From the NCBI RefSeq assembly GCF_001421355.1, contig NZ_LMKC01000001.1:310001-374000 (forward strand): DNA of 64,000 bases, read 5' to 3'. Positions 7,695 to 17,035 of the stretch are shown here, one piece after another. The notes below the pieces were generated by a model. The model made no database searches, had not been told where the DNA came from, and saw nothing but the letters and a program-made list of their open reading frames with translations. This stretch comes from Sphingomonas sp. Leaf9. GTDB lineage: Bacteria > Pseudomonadota > Alphaproteobacteria > Sphingomonadales > Sphingomonadaceae. Both the position numbers and the translations under genes were made by a program. The stretch's first letter is position 1. Each line of letters starts with the position of its first letter.

Positions 7695-9935
7695 TTACTT
7701 CTTATCCTTCACCTGCCGGTCGAGGAAGGTCAGGATCGTCTTCCACAGATGCTCGCTGACACCGGGTCCGCCGACGCGGTGGGTTTGGCCGGGATAGAGC
7801 ATCAGTTCAAACGGCGTCGCCGACTTCTGCATCGCCGCCATCATCGCAGTCGAATGTTCCAGCACGACGTTATCGTCGGCCATGCCGTGGATCAGCAACA
7901 GCGGGTCGCGGATCTTCGCCGCATCCGCCACCGCCGCCGACGCGGCATAGGCTTCGGGCACGGTGCGCGGATCGCCCATATACCGCTCGGTATAATGGGT
8001 GTCGTACAGTTCCCAGCGCGACACCGGCGCACCCGCCACGCCCGCGGCAAACACGCCCGGCGCCTTCTCCAGCATCTTCAGCGTCATATAGCCGCCATAA
8101 GACCAGCCATAGGTCGCGATCTTGTCGGGCACGACGTACGGCAGCGTCTTCAGGTAATTCGCGCCCGCGATCTGGTCCTCGACCTCGACCGTGCCCATCG
8201 CGCGGTAAATCTGGTTCTCGAACGCCTTGCCGCGTTCGGGCGACCCGCGATTGTCGATCTCGAACCAGATCCATCCCTGATCGACCAGATACTGCCTGAG
8301 CGCCCCGCCCCACGCCCGACGCACGACCTGGCTGCCCGGCCCGCCATAATGTGAGAAGAACACCGGATAGCGCTTCCCCGGCTCCAGCTTCGGGGTAATC
8401 ATGTTCCAGTGCAGCACCGACCCGTCGGCGGCCTTGATCTCGCCGAACTGGGTCGGGCGATGACTGCCGACATAGGGCGCATAGGGGTGGTCGCCGGTCA
8501 GCGCATTCTCGTTGATCCACGCGATCCGCTTCGCCGACGTATCGGCCAGATAGGTTTGCGCCGGCTGGTCGGGGTTGGAGCGGGTGACGATCAGCCGCGA
8601 CGCCTTCCCATCCATCGACGCGCCGTACGACCAGCCGGCCTCGGTCATCCGCGTGACGCTGCCCGGCTTGTTCAGATCGACGCGGTACAGCTGCCGCTCC
8701 AGCGCATCGTCCTTGTTCGCCAGGAAATAGACGCGGCCCTTCGCCTCATCGACGCCCGCCAGGTCGGCGACCATCCACGCTCCCTTGGTCAGTTGCGTCC
8801 ACTTGCCCGCCTGCCAGCGGTACAGATGGCCGTACCCGTCACGCTCCGACCACCAGACGAGGCTACCGTCCTTCATCAGATGATAGGCGTCGGACAGGTT
8901 GACCCAGCTCTTGGGGCCGGACTCCTCGGTGAACAGCACGCTCGAACGACCGGTCGCCGGATCGACCTTCAGCATGTCGAGCTTCGTCTGCGCCCGGTCC
9001 TGCCGCTGGACCAGCAGCGCCTTGCCATCCGGCGTCCAGTCGACCCGCGCCAAATAGATGTCGGGATCGGCGCCGAGGTCGACCTTCACCTTGCCCGACC
9101 CGTCCGGCTTCATCACGTACAGCTCGACGAGCACGTTCGGCGTGCCTGCCTTGGGATAACGCTGCTGATAGATGCTCGTCCCCTCGGCGCCGATCGCCGA
9201 ACGGGTGACGATGCCGACCGGCGATTCATCGAAGCGCTCGACCGCGACCAGCCCGTCGTTCGGCGACCACCAATAACCGGTGCGGCGGCTCATCTCTTCC
9301 TGCGCGACGAACTCCGCCTCGCCGAAATGGACGTTGTCCTTACCCTCGGTGGTGAGCGCGATTTCCTTGCCGCTTTTCAGGTCGAGCGCGACGAGGTTCT
9401 GGTCGCGTACGAAGCTGACGAAATTCCCCTCGGGGCTGACCACCGGGTTCAATTCGCCGCTGGTGCTGTTGGTCAGCCGACGGACCTCGCCGTCGATCGA
9501 GGCGAGATACAGGTCGCCGTCCAGCGGCACGAGGATCGACTTGCCATCGGGTGCCCAGTCATAGGCGAGGATACCGCGCTTGCCGGTCAGCGAACGGTCG
9601 CGCTCACGCTGCATCTTTTCGGCTTCGGACAGCGCGGCGCCGGTGCCGACCTTCTTCGAATCGACCAGCATCCGCCATTCGCGGGTGGTCGTGTCCATCG
9701 CCCACAGGTCGAACCGCTCGCGCTCGTCGGCGCGGTTACGCAGCAGCGTGACGTATTTGCCATCGGGCGACAGCTTCAGGCTCTGCGGCTGGCTGCCGTT
9801 CAGGTCGGGGCTGGCGAAGACCCGCTCCAGCGTCAGCTCGCCGGGCTTTACCGGTTCACTCGCCATCCCGGCCGTTCCCATCGCCAGCAACGCCGCACCC
9901 ATCAACCATTTTACCATAGTGCCCCGTATCCTCAT
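7695..9935 (-). CDS. S9 family dipeptidyl-peptidase IV
   Basis: A 746-residue exported serine peptidase that removes X-Pro or X-Ala dipeptides. After a signal peptide ending near MGTAGMAS comes an eight-bladed beta-propeller. It carries the double-glutamate signature of DPP IV in FVAQEEMSRRTGYWWSP. The C-terminal alpha/beta-hydrolase domain has the nucleophile in GWSYGGYM, the acid in HGMADDNVV and the histidine in YPGQTHRV. All three catalytic residues are present. The start may be 9935 or the ATG at 9917; both leave a usable signal peptide. It is predicted to be periplasmic and involved in peptide scavenging. Confidence 0.93.
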   Translation of the reverse strand: MRIRGTMVKWLMGAALLAMGTAGMASEPVKPGELTLERVFASPDLNGSQPQSLKLSPDGKYVTLLRNRADERERFDLWAMDTTTREWRMLVDSKKVGTGAALSEAEKMQRERDRSLTGKRGILAYDWAPDGKSILVPLDGDLYLASIDGEVRRLTNSTSGELNPVVSPEGNFVSFVRDQNLVALDLKSGKEIALTTEGKDNVHFGEAEFVAQEEMSRRTGYWWSPNDGLVAVERFDESPVGIVTRSAIGAEGTSIYQQRYPKAGTPNVLVELYVMKPDGSGKVKVDLGADPDIYLARVDWTPDGKALLVQRQDRAQTKLDMLKVDPATGRSSVLFTEESGPKSWVNLSDAYHLMKDGSLVWWSERDGYGHLYRWQAGKWTQLTKGAWMVADLAGVDEAKGRVYFLANKDDALERQLYRVDLNKPGSVTRMTEAGWSYGASMDGKASRLIVTRSNPDQPAQTYLADTSAKRIAWINENALTGDHPYAPYVGSHRPTQFGEIKAADGSVLHWNMITPKLEPGKRYPVFFSHYGGPGSQVVRRAWGGALRQYLVDQGWIWFEIDNRGSPERGKAFENQIYRAMGTVEVEDQIAGANYLKTLPYVVPDKIATYGWSYGGYMTLKMLEKAPGVFAAGVAGAPVSRWELYDTHYTERYMGDPRTVPEAYAASAAVADAAKIRDPLLLIHGMADDNVVLEHSTAMMAAMQKSATPFELMLYPGQTHRVGGPGVSEHLWKTILTFLDRQVKDKK

Positions 9936-10040
9936 CCGGCTACTTCGCGCCGGTAGTAACCGTTGTTATCGCTTGGGGCGGGGCAGAGGACAATGGTTGA
10001 GTTCGGCAAGTTGCGAACCGGTTCAACCCACCGATGCCGT

Positions 10041-10120
10041 ACCCCCGCGCAGGCGGGGGTCCAGGGCCACAGGCGCAAGCCTCGGTTGACTTGACCCTGG
10101 ATCCCCGCCTGCGCGGGGAT
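10041..10120. repeat. Palindromic repeat, family B
   Basis: An inverted repeat of about 80 bp between two minus-strand genes. The arms are CCCCCGCGCAGGCGGGGGTC and its imperfect reverse complement, each extended by CCAGGG or CCCTGG. The same arms occur inside selO (18096-18178), and partial copies lie near 26180 and 43425. Confidence 0.75.
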
Positions 10121-10133
10121 ACTTGAGGCGACC

Positions 10134-10616
10134 CTACATCGTCTCGCCCGGATCGACGCCCCACAGCCGCGCCTGCTCGACATAGCCACCGCGCCCCTTC
10201 ACGTCGAAGAAGCACCACGCGCCATTGCACCGCGACAGCCGCCCGACGACGCCCGGCGCGGCGCGCCACACCACCGCCGCGCCCGCCTGCGGCGACGCGC
10301 GCAGCTCGATCACCTCGCGCCCGACGAACCCGGTGCGCCGGTCGCTCAATAGCCCGACCTGCAACCATCCGCGCGTGCCGTCGGGGTCCTCGACCCGGCG
10401 CCAGTCCTGATAGATGTCGAGCACCTTGATCGGCATGTCGGCGCGGCGATAGACCCATTGCGTCGGATAATTCTTGCCCGGCCCGCTGCGCATCCGCGCC
10501 TCGCCCGCCGCGATCGATGCATAATAGGGCGTCTTGCGGCGCTGCGCCTCGGCCGCTCCTGCCGCCATTATCGTCAGCATCGTCGCCACCACGACCGACC
10601 GCCCGCCCAAGCGCAT
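10134..10616 (-). CDS. Exported SH3b-domain protein
   Basis: A 160-residue protein with a cleavable signal peptide (MRLGGRSVVVATMLTIMAAG, cut after about AEA). Two SH3b-like segments follow: ARMRSGPGKNYPTQWVYRRA with DGTRGWLQ, then VELRASPQ-like repetition ending GGYVEQARLWG. This is the SH3-domain architecture of small periplasmic proteins thought to bind peptidoglycan or partner proteins. The start at 10616 has a GGGGAAA ribosome site; an upstream ATG at 10727 would overlap the divergent dehydrogenase gene. The exact role is unknown. Confidence 0.85.
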   Translation of the reverse strand: MRLGGRSVVVATMLTIMAAGAAEAQRRKTPYYASIAAGEARMRSGPGKNYPTQWVYRRADMPIKVLDIYQDWRRVEDPDGTRGWLQVGLLSDRRTGFVGREVIELRASPQAGAAVVWRAAPGVVGRLSRCNGAWCFFDVKGRGGYVEQARLWGVDPGETM

Positions 10617-10714
10617 GATATTTTCCCCGAATGTCCGTCCCTTGCCTCTATCGGCAACCAAGCCCCCACGGCAAGCCGTTGACGCCGCGCGACCCAACCG
10701 CCAATCCCTATGCC

Positions 10715-11716
10715 ATGGCCCCAGCATCCCCCCCGCCCCGCACCCCCAAAGTCCAGGTGACCCGGCGGCTGCCGGCCGCGACCGAGGGGCGGATGGCGAC
10801 GCTGTTCGACACGGTGTTTAGCGCCGACGACCACGCCCTGTCGCGCGACGAACTGGCCGCCGCGATGGCTGACTGCGACGTGCTGGTCCCCGCCGTCACC
10901 GACGTGATCGATGCCGACCTGATCGCCGCCGCGCCCGATCGCCTGCGCTTGATCGCTAATTACGGCGCGGGGGTGAACCATATCGACCTGAAGGCCGCGC
11001 ACGCCCGCCGCATCCTCGTGACCAACACGCCCGGCGTCCTGACCGAAGACACCGCCGACATGGTGATGGCGCTGATTCTTGCCGTGCCGCGCCGGCTGGC
11101 CGAGGGTGAAAAGCTGGTCCGCTCCGGTGAATGGAAGGGGTGGAGCCCCAGCGGGATGCTCGGCCACCGCATCGGCGGCAAGGCGCTGGGCATCGTCGGC
11201 ATGGGCCGCATCGGCCAGGCCGTCGCCCGCCGCGCCCGCGCCTTTGGCCTGTCGATCCACTACCACAACCGCCACCGCCTGCCCGAAACGGTCGAGGCGG
11301 AACTGGGCGCGACGTGGCACGGCGATCTCGACGAAATGCTTGGCGTCATCGACCTGCTGACGATCCACACCCCGCGCAACGCCGACAGCGAAAACCTGCT
11401 TGACGCGCGCCGCATCGACCGCCTGCGCCGCCACGTCTATCTCATCAACGCCTCACGCGGCGGCATCGTCGACGAAGAGGCGCTGGTCGACGCGCTGGAA
11501 CGCGGACGGTTGGCGGGCGCCGGGCTGGACGTGTGGGCGCACGAACCCGCCATCGACCCGCGCCTCCTTGCGCTGCCCAACGTCGTGATGACCCCGCATA
11601 TGGGATCGGCGACGCTGGAGGGCCGCGTGGCGATGGGGGAAAAAGTGATTACCAACATCCGCGTTTGGTCGGACGGGCACCGCCCGCCGGATCAGGTGCT
11701 GGATGGGTTGCGGTAA
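10715..11716 (+). CDS. D-2-hydroxyacid dehydrogenase (glyoxylate/hydroxypyruvate reductase type)
   Basis: A 333-residue NAD(P)-dependent dehydrogenase. The split substrate domain carries LRLIANYGAGVNHID. The Rossmann core has LGIVGMGRIGQAVARR, and the arginine/glutamate/histidine catalytic set lies in INASRGGIVDEEAL, GLDVWAHEP and TPHMGSAT. It most resembles the GyaR/hydroxypyruvate reductase branch, which reduces glyoxylate or hydroxypyruvate; the physiological substrate is an inference. The start was placed at the ATG closest to the conserved region; the frame also has an ATG at 10631. Confidence 0.92.
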   Translation: MAPASPPPRTPKVQVTRRLPAATEGRMATLFDTVFSADDHALSRDELAAAMADCDVLVPAVTDVIDADLIAAAPDRLRLIANYGAGVNHIDLKAAHARRILVTNTPGVLTEDTADMVMALILAVPRRLAEGEKLVRSGEWKGWSPSGMLGHRIGGKALGIVGMGRIGQAVARRARAFGLSIHYHNRHRLPETVEAELGATWHGDLDEMLGVIDLLTIHTPRNADSENLLDARRIDRLRRHVYLINASRGGIVDEEALVDALERGRLAGAGLDVWAHEPAIDPRLLALPNVVMTPHMGSATLEGRVAMGEKVITNIRVWSDGHRPPDQVLDGLR

Positions 11717-11785
11717 CGTCGCAAATGCTGTGATCCGTCACGCATCCGAAGTACTGCCAAGAACCACCCGCTATCGAGTCCTGCC

Positions 11786-12622
11786 ATGCACTTTGACCTG
11801 ATTCAGTCACTCAGCCTGTGCGGCGACCTGTCGATCCCGAACGACGATCGCGCCGGCAGCACCGCGAGGCGCGCATGGGCAATCGATGGCGCCACCGATC
11901 TTGGCCCGCCGGGGCTGATGGGTGAGCAGGGTGGCGCCGCATGGCTAGCGGCAACCGCAGACGCTGCGTTCGCGACCGCGGACGCCCCAACGCTGGCCGA
12001 TGCCTGTACCCAGGTCTGCGAACGGATCGAAGCGCGCTATACCGCCGAGGCGCGCCGCCGCCCCGAAGGTCCATGGGAATTGCCTCGCGCTTCCTTCGTC
12101 GCGGTTCAAATCGTCGATGGGAAGGCGGAACTGGCATGGGCCAGTGACTGCTCGCTCCTCCACCATACTGCTGGCCGCACCTTCTGGCGAACCCCGGAAC
12201 CCAGCCGTTCCCACGAAAGCGCGCAGGCGGCGGCACTCGGCCCCGGCATCGGCGCGGTCAAGCTCGGTACAGCGGCGGTGCTGCGGGATCGTCGCCAATC
12301 CCGCTCGCGCGCCGGACAACGCGTGCTCAGCATCGACGCCACCGCCACGCTGGCAATTCTCAGCCAAGCCCAGTTCGATCTGGCGGTCGGGGACGAATTG
12401 CTCCTGATGACCGACGGCATGGTCGCGCTGGTCGATTCCTATCGACGCTATGATGCCGACAGCCTGTTCGACGCCGTGCGTACCCAGGGGCTAACCGCGC
12501 TCGGCACCGAGCTGCGGACGATCGAACGGGACGATGCCGCCTGCCTGCGCTACCCCCGTTTCAAGGTTAGCGACGACGCCACCGCCCTATGGCTGCGCAT
12601 CGGCGGCCCAGGCGTAATCTGA
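11786..12622 (+). CDS. PP2C-like protein phosphatase homologue
   Basis: A 278-residue protein with PP2C-type landmarks in the expected order. These are NDDRAGS and AWAIDGATD near the N-terminus (metal-ligand aspartates), LLLMTDGMVALVD in the middle and DDATALWLRI at the C-terminus. This suggests metal-dependent dephosphorylation of serine or threonine in an unknown partner. No kinase gene is adjacent. Sequence between the motifs is divergent, so it may act on a non-protein substrate. Confidence 0.75.
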   Translation: MHFDLIQSLSLCGDLSIPNDDRAGSTARRAWAIDGATDLGPPGLMGEQGGAAWLAATADAAFATADAPTLADACTQVCERIEARYTAEARRRPEGPWELPRASFVAVQIVDGKAELAWASDCSLLHHTAGRTFWRTPEPSRSHESAQAAALGPGIGAVKLGTAAVLRDRRQSRSRAGQRVLSIDATATLAILSQAQFDLAVGDELLLMTDGMVALVDSYRRYDADSLFDAVRTQGLTALGTELRTIERDDAACLRYPRFKVSDDATALWLRIGGPGVI

Positions 12623-12789
12623 CGTCGCCTCGGACGTGATCGAAGCGATGCTGCTGTCGCTTTCCTACACCGCCGCGCTTGGCCATGCTGTACCACAGGC
12701 CACCATCCGGCCCGCTCTTTGACACCGTCGCTCCAAACGCCACGCAAACAGCGCACGAGTGTGAACTTAGTGAACTTTGGCCGAAAAGC

Positions 12790-13470
12790 TCAGCCTTCCA
12801 AGCCACGTAGCCATTCACCGATCATCGCCTGTCCGGCGCGCACCGCCGCCGGGCCCAGCGAGCGATATTCTTCGGTCAGCGTGTCCCGATGCTTCGGGCA
12901 ATCAAGATAATCCAGCCACGCCTCGAACCGCGCATCCTCGCCCATTTCGGCATGGAATTGCAGCGCCAGCAGGTTGGCACCCCGCCGGAACCCTTGCCGG
13001 TAGCGCGCGGTCGTCGCCAGCAGCTCGGCCCCTTCGGGCAAATCGAACGTGTCGCCATGCCAGTGCAGCACCGGCACGCCCGCGACATGCGCCAGAGGCG
13101 ATTCGATACCCGGCGTCAGGTCGACGGCGCCGAACCCGATCTCGCAACCGGTACCCTTGTACACCGGCGACCCCAGCGCCGCCGCGACCATCTGCGCACC
13201 CAGACAGATGCCCAGCGTCGGCCGATCCGCCTCCAGCCGCCGCGACAGCGCGGCGATCTCGCCCGGTATCCACGGGTTGTCGGCGACATCATAGACCCCC
13301 ATCGGCCCGCCCATCACGATCAGCAGGTCGGGATGGGTCAGGTCGGCGGTGGCGAACGCCGGATCGGTCACGTCGATCCGGTCGATGGCATATCCCGCCG
13401 CCTCGACGGGCACGCGGTACCCGGCGCAGCCTTCATACGGGACGTGGCGGACGATCAGCGCGGACTTCAT
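12790..13470 (-). CDS. Class I glutamine amidotransferase (GMP-synthase-like)
   Basis: A 226-residue stand-alone glutaminase domain. The nucleophile elbow is LGICLGAQM, the oxyanion region is VMGGPMGVYD, and the catalytic histidine and glutamate are in QFHAEM. It lacks the ATP pyrophosphatase half of GMP synthase, so it belongs to the GAT-1 group used for side reactions such as gamma-glutamyl hydrolysis. The start MKSALIV was taken at 13470, with an alternative two codons upstream. It is isolated and convergent with the PP2C-like gene. Confidence 0.9.
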   Translation of the reverse strand: MKSALIVRHVPYEGCAGYRVPVEAAGYAIDRIDVTDPAFATADLTHPDLLIVMGGPMGVYDVADNPWIPGEIAALSRRLEADRPTLGICLGAQMVAAALGSPVYKGTGCEIGFGAVDLTPGIESPLAHVAGVPVLHWHGDTFDLPEGAELLATTARYRQGFRRGANLLALQFHAEMGEDARFEAWLDYLDCPKHRDTLTEEYRSLGPAAVRAGQAMIGEWLRGLEG

Positions 13471-13597
13471 GGGCACAGTCTATCCTGCGCAAGCTGAATG
13501 GCACCTGCAATGTTTCTTTGTATTGCCGTGGCGATGCTTTGGAACCCCGGCTGCGCCAAAACCATTTGCCTGCCGTAGCGTAAACCGGAGTAAACTT

Positions 13598-13792
13598 ATG
13601 AAAAAGCTCGCAACCATCGTCCTCGCCCTCGCCGCCGGCAGCTCGCTTGCCGCCTGCTCGACGCTGCGCGGTGGCGCGATCGGCGCGGCGGGCGGTGCCG
13701 GCATCGCGGCGGCCACCGGCGGTAGTGTCGAAAAGGGCGCGGCGGTCGGCGGCGTCGGTGGCGCGGTGGTCGGCACCGTCGCCGACGACTGA
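13598..13792 (+). CDS. Small glycine-zipper lipoprotein
   Basis: A 64-residue lipoprotein. The signal sequence starts MKKLATIVLALAAG and ends in the lipobox LAAC. The mature part is almost all Gly, Ala and Val in a GxxxG pattern (GAIGAAGGAGIAAATGG). Such glycine-zipper lipoproteins are frequent in Alphaproteobacteria and are thought to insert into or stabilise the envelope. A GGAG site precedes the ATG. A strong hairpin follows four bases after the stop. Confidence 0.85.
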   Translation: MKKLATIVLALAAGSSLAACSTLRGGAIGAAGGAGIAAATGGSVEKGAAVGGVGGAVVGTVADD

Positions 13793-13795
13793 TGC

Positions 13796-13830
13796 AAAAA
13801 GGCCGGGGCAGCGCATCCGCAGCCCCGGCC
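13796..13830. terminator. Bidirectional intrinsic terminator
   Basis: A nine-base-pair stem GGCCGGGGC/GCCCCGGCC with a 12-base loop lies between convergent genes. On the minus strand it is followed by TTTTT, giving a classical Rho-independent terminator for the nitronate monooxygenase gene. On the plus strand it should stop the lipoprotein transcript. Confidence 0.85.
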
Positions 13831-13865
13831 TGTTACCTTCGTGTCCTGACGGTGCAGGTCGTCGA

Positions 13866-15272
13866 TCAATCCCCGGTCAGGATGCGATCGACCAGCTGCT
13901 TCACGCTCGGCACGAAACCGTTGGAATAGAACGGATCGCGCTTGAAGTTGTAGGCAGCGTGGCCGGCGAACATCAGGTTCTGGTCGGTCGGGCCACCATG
14001 GGCGATGTCCTGCAACGTCTTCTGAATGCAGAAGCTGCGCGGATCGGCCAGCCGCCCAGTCGAGTTCGTCTCGCTATCGGCCCAGCTCGAAAAGCTGCAC
14101 TGCGACAGGCAGCCCATGCAATCCGCCTGATCCTTGCGGATGATGCCCTTTTCCTCGGGCGTCACGAATACCAGCGTGTTGTCCGGGGTCTTCAGTGCAT
14201 CGGTGAAGCCCGCGCCGAACCATTCGCGCGCGCGCAGCAGGTCGCCCTGCGTCACCCAGAAATTCTTGCCCTTAACGCCCACGTCCAGCTGGAACACATG
14301 GTCGCCCGCTTCCTGCGTCGAAAAGGCGATCTGCCGCTCCGACCGCGCTTCCAGGTTGCGCAGGAACGGATTGCGCACTGCCGACGAATAGAAACCGGTC
14401 GGGCTGAACCGGTGCAGCAGCACCTCGCCCTCCTCGATCTCCATCAGCTTCGCCTTCCACTCCTCAGGGATCGGGCTTTCCTGCGTCAGCAGCGGACGGG
14501 TGCCGAACTGGAACGCGATCTTGCCCAGCTCCGGATTGTCGATCCAGTCGTTCCAGTCGCGCAGGTACCACACGCCACCGGCCATCACGATCGGCACATC
14601 GTCGGAAATGCCGCCCTCGCGCATCGTCGCACGCAGGTCGCGGACGCGGGGATAGGGGTCCTGCGGCTCCAGCGGATTTTCGGCATTGGACAGGCCGTTA
14701 TGCCCACCGGCCAGCCACGGGTCTTCATAGACGACCGCCGCCAGCCATTCCGACGCCTTTGAATAAGCCCGCTTCCACAGCGCGCGAAACGCACGGCCAG
14801 ACGACACGATCGGCAGATAGCTGACGCCGTAGGACGCGGTGATCTCCGACAGCTTGTACGGCATCCCCGCGCCGCAGGTGACGCCCGACACGAGTCCCCG
14901 CGTCCGCTCCAGCACGCCGTGCAGGATGCGCTGCGCCCCGCCCATTTCCCACAGGACGTTGATGTTGATCGCGCCGTTGCCGCCGGCGATCTCCCACGCG
15001 CGCCGTACCTGCTGCACCGCGCCCTCGATCGCATATTCGATCAGTTCCTCATGGCGTTCGCGACGGGTCAGCGCCTTGTACACCTGCGGAATGATCTTGC
15101 CCTCGGCATCATAGCTGTCGGCATTGACCGCCGACACGGTGCCGATCCCGCCCGCCGCCGCCCAGGCGCCGGCCGATGCGTGGTTGGTAGCGGCAACGCC
15201 CTTGCCCCCTTCGATCAGCGGCCAGACTTCGCGGCCGTTATAGACGATGGGCGACAGACCTTTGAACAACAT
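13866..15272 (-). CDS. Nitronate monooxygenase-like flavoprotein with a cysteine-rich tail
   Basis: A 468-residue protein of the 2-nitropropane dioxygenase/NMO superfamily, which are FMN TIM barrels that oxidise nitronates or related substrates. Supporting segments are VAATNHASAGAWAAAGGIG near the start, GVTCGAGMP, LPIVSSGRAFRALW and DVPIVMAGGVWYLRD, with IAFQFGTRPLL as the phosphate-binding strand. The last 120 residues extend beyond the usual fold and contain CMGCLSQC plus a later SFC, a possible metal or Fe-S site. The start has a GGAGGT ribosome site. The substrate is unknown. Confidence 0.85.
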   Translation of the reverse strand: MLFKGLSPIVYNGREVWPLIEGGKGVAATNHASAGAWAAAGGIGTVSAVNADSYDAEGKIIPQVYKALTRRERHEELIEYAIEGAVQQVRRAWEIAGGNGAININVLWEMGGAQRILHGVLERTRGLVSGVTCGAGMPYKLSEITASYGVSYLPIVSSGRAFRALWKRAYSKASEWLAAVVYEDPWLAGGHNGLSNAENPLEPQDPYPRVRDLRATMREGGISDDVPIVMAGGVWYLRDWNDWIDNPELGKIAFQFGTRPLLTQESPIPEEWKAKLMEIEEGEVLLHRFSPTGFYSSAVRNPFLRNLEARSERQIAFSTQEAGDHVFQLDVGVKGKNFWVTQGDLLRAREWFGAGFTDALKTPDNTLVFVTPEEKGIIRKDQADCMGCLSQCSFSSWADSETNSTGRLADPRSFCIQKTLQDIAHGGPTDQNLMFAGHAAYNFKRDPFYSNGFVPSVKQLVDRILTGD

Positions 15273-15401
15273 GACCTCCAACGGGAACTTCGCAGCGGAA
15301 CCGGCGCACCGCGCCACCGCATCCGGCCGTCATTAATCCCACCCGCGCCCGAACGCGAGCAAATTGCGTGCGCACCTTTGGGTAGCACGTTACCGTGCGC
15401 G

Positions 15402-15875
15402 ATGCGGACCAGACTTTTGCTCCTTGCCCTGACCCTTATCCCGGCGAGTTGCGCCGCTCCGCCACGCCGCGAGCAGGTGTTGATGGAGGAAATAGAACGG
15501 AAGGTTTCGCTACCAAGCGAGGCGCTCCCGCTCCACCGCTACGCCCGTCATTATGCCTTTACCAGCAGGGGCGTCGAAGGCGTCTACGTCGTGATCTACC
15601 CGCCCTCGAACGAAGGCGAGATGGGGTTCCTGACGGAGGATTGGGGCTGGCGCCCTTTGACGGAAGCAGAAACCCAGGAAGCCGAAGCCTCGGACGCTGC
15701 TCAGCGCGTTCGACTGGGCGAAGCGAACAGCCGACGCTGGCATGTCTCCGACGCCGAATTTCCCGGCGCTGACGATGGGGGCTGTGAGTATGTGAACATC
15801 GGCTATGACCCGCGGACCAAGCAGTTCCTGTATGTGGAGTGCAATGGCCCGTCTGGACGGGGCCGTCCCGCCTGA
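15402..15875 (+). CDS. Hypothetical exported protein or lipoprotein
   Basis: A 157-residue protein of unknown function. It starts MRTRLLLLALTLIPASCAAP, a signal peptide with a borderline lipobox ending in Cys17. The mature region has a compact globular composition (HYAFTSRGVEGVYVVIYPPS, then GCEYVNIGYDPRTKQFLYVE) and two further cysteines. There is no obvious ribosome site. It is convergent with the glycosyltransferase gene. Homologues would probably be restricted to sphingomonads, but this was not searched. Confidence 0.65.
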   Translation: MRTRLLLLALTLIPASCAAPPRREQVLMEEIERKVSLPSEALPLHRYARHYAFTSRGVEGVYVVIYPPSNEGEMGFLTEDWGWRPLTEAETQEAEASDAAQRVRLGEANSRRWHVSDAEFPGADDGGCEYVNIGYDPRTKQFLYVECNGPSGRGRPA

Positions 15876-15898
15876 TACCTACGGGCCAGCTGGCTATG

Positions 15899-17035
15899 TT
15901 ACCCCAACGCCCCCGGCCGCCCCAGCGCCCGCTCGTACAACGCCTTGTACGCCGCGATCATCTTCGCCTCGTCGAACTCGGCACGCGCCTTGGCAAGGTT
16001 CGCCTCGCCCACCCGCTGCCGGGCAGCCACGTCGACTGCCAGCGTCTGGAGCCGGTCGCGCAGGTGCACCTCGTGCCGGTCGATCCCCATATACGGGTGG
16101 TTCTCTTCGGCCACCATCGCCATGATATCGCCGACCGGTGGGGCCACCACCGGCAGGCCGGTCGCCATCGCCTCCATCACCGAAATCGGCTGCTGCTCGC
16201 TGCGCGACGACAGTGCGAAGATGTCGAACAGCCCCATGTAGCGATAGGGCTCGGGCAGAAAGCCGGGCAGCACCACGCGGTCGTCGATCCCCATCGCCTC
16301 GGCCGCATCGAGGATCGCCTGCCGCTCCGGCCCCTCGCCGACGATGACCAGCCGCACCTTCACCGCGATCCCGCCAACGGCCCGGACCAGTAGCGGCAGG
16401 TCCTTCACCTCGCGCAAGCCCGCGACGGTACCGATCACCACCTCGCCCGGCTTGCGCTTGAGGCCGGGGATCGCATCCGCCGCGACCGGTTCGGCATAGC
16501 GATCAACCGGAATGCCGTTGCCGATCAGGTGCAGACGGTGTTCGGGCTGCTTCCATGCCCCACGCGCGACCTGCATCAACCGCTGCGATGGCACCACCAG
16601 CGCCTCCGCCGCGCCTAGGGCAAAGCGACGATACAGGTTGCGCACCGGGTTCAGCCGGGTCGCCTCGTCCTCGTTAAAGCCGTCCTCGTGATGGACGACC
16701 GGCGGCATGCCCTTGGCGAAGACGCGCTTCGCCATCACCCCGTCGATCGCACCCCAGTTATAGGTCAGCACCAGGTCGAAGCGGCGCATGTACTTCGCGA
16801 TCGCCTCATACCGCGCGACCGACGGCTTGCCGGTCAACGGCGGCGGGTTCTGCGCGATTTCGTGAGCGATATAGTCGGCAATCGCCGAGCGTGCCTCGGT
16901 TCGTTCCGGCACGCCCGACACGATGGTGTGCACCGCGCGGTCGCCCCAGGCGTGCATCAGCCGGATCGCGCGCGCTTCCTTGCCCCCATACGCGAACGAC
17001 GAATGGAGGTGGAGGATGCGAACCGGTGCGCTCAC
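15899..17035 (-). CDS. GT4-type glycosyltransferase
   Basis: A 378-residue GT-B fold enzyme. The N-terminal domain begins ILHLHSSFAYGGKEARA, the acceptor-side glycine-rich loop. The C-terminal domain has VIGTVAGLREVKDLPLL, LVIVGEGPER and the nucleotide-sugar motif SEQQPISVMEAMATGLPVV, typical of the family 4 EX7E site. The start is GTG and overlaps the stop of the upstream hydrolase gene as GTGA, so the two are co-translated. Acceptor and donor sugars cannot be read from the sequence. Confidence 0.9.
   Translation of the reverse strand: MSAPVRILHLHSSFAYGGKEARAIRLMHAWGDRAVHTIVSGVPERTEARSAIADYIAHEIAQNPPPLTGKPSVARYEAIAKYMRRFDLVLTYNWGAIDGVMAKRVFAKGMPPVVHHEDGFNEDEATRLNPVRNLYRRFALGAAEALVVPSQRLMQVARGAWKQPEHRLHLIGNGIPVDRYAEPVAADAIPGLKRKPGEVVIGTVAGLREVKDLPLLVRAVGGIAVKVRLVIVGEGPERQAILDAAEAMGIDDRVVLPGFLPEPYRYMGLFDIFALSSRSEQQPISVMEAMATGLPVVAPPVGDIMAMVAEENHPYMGIDRHEVHLRDRLQTLAVDVAARQRVGEANLAKARAEFDEAKMIAAYKALYERALGRPGALG

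Noticed and set aside
8409..9956. 515-codon open frame opposite the DPP IV gene
   Set aside because: Antisense shadow; the minus-strand gene has intact catalytic and propeller motifs.
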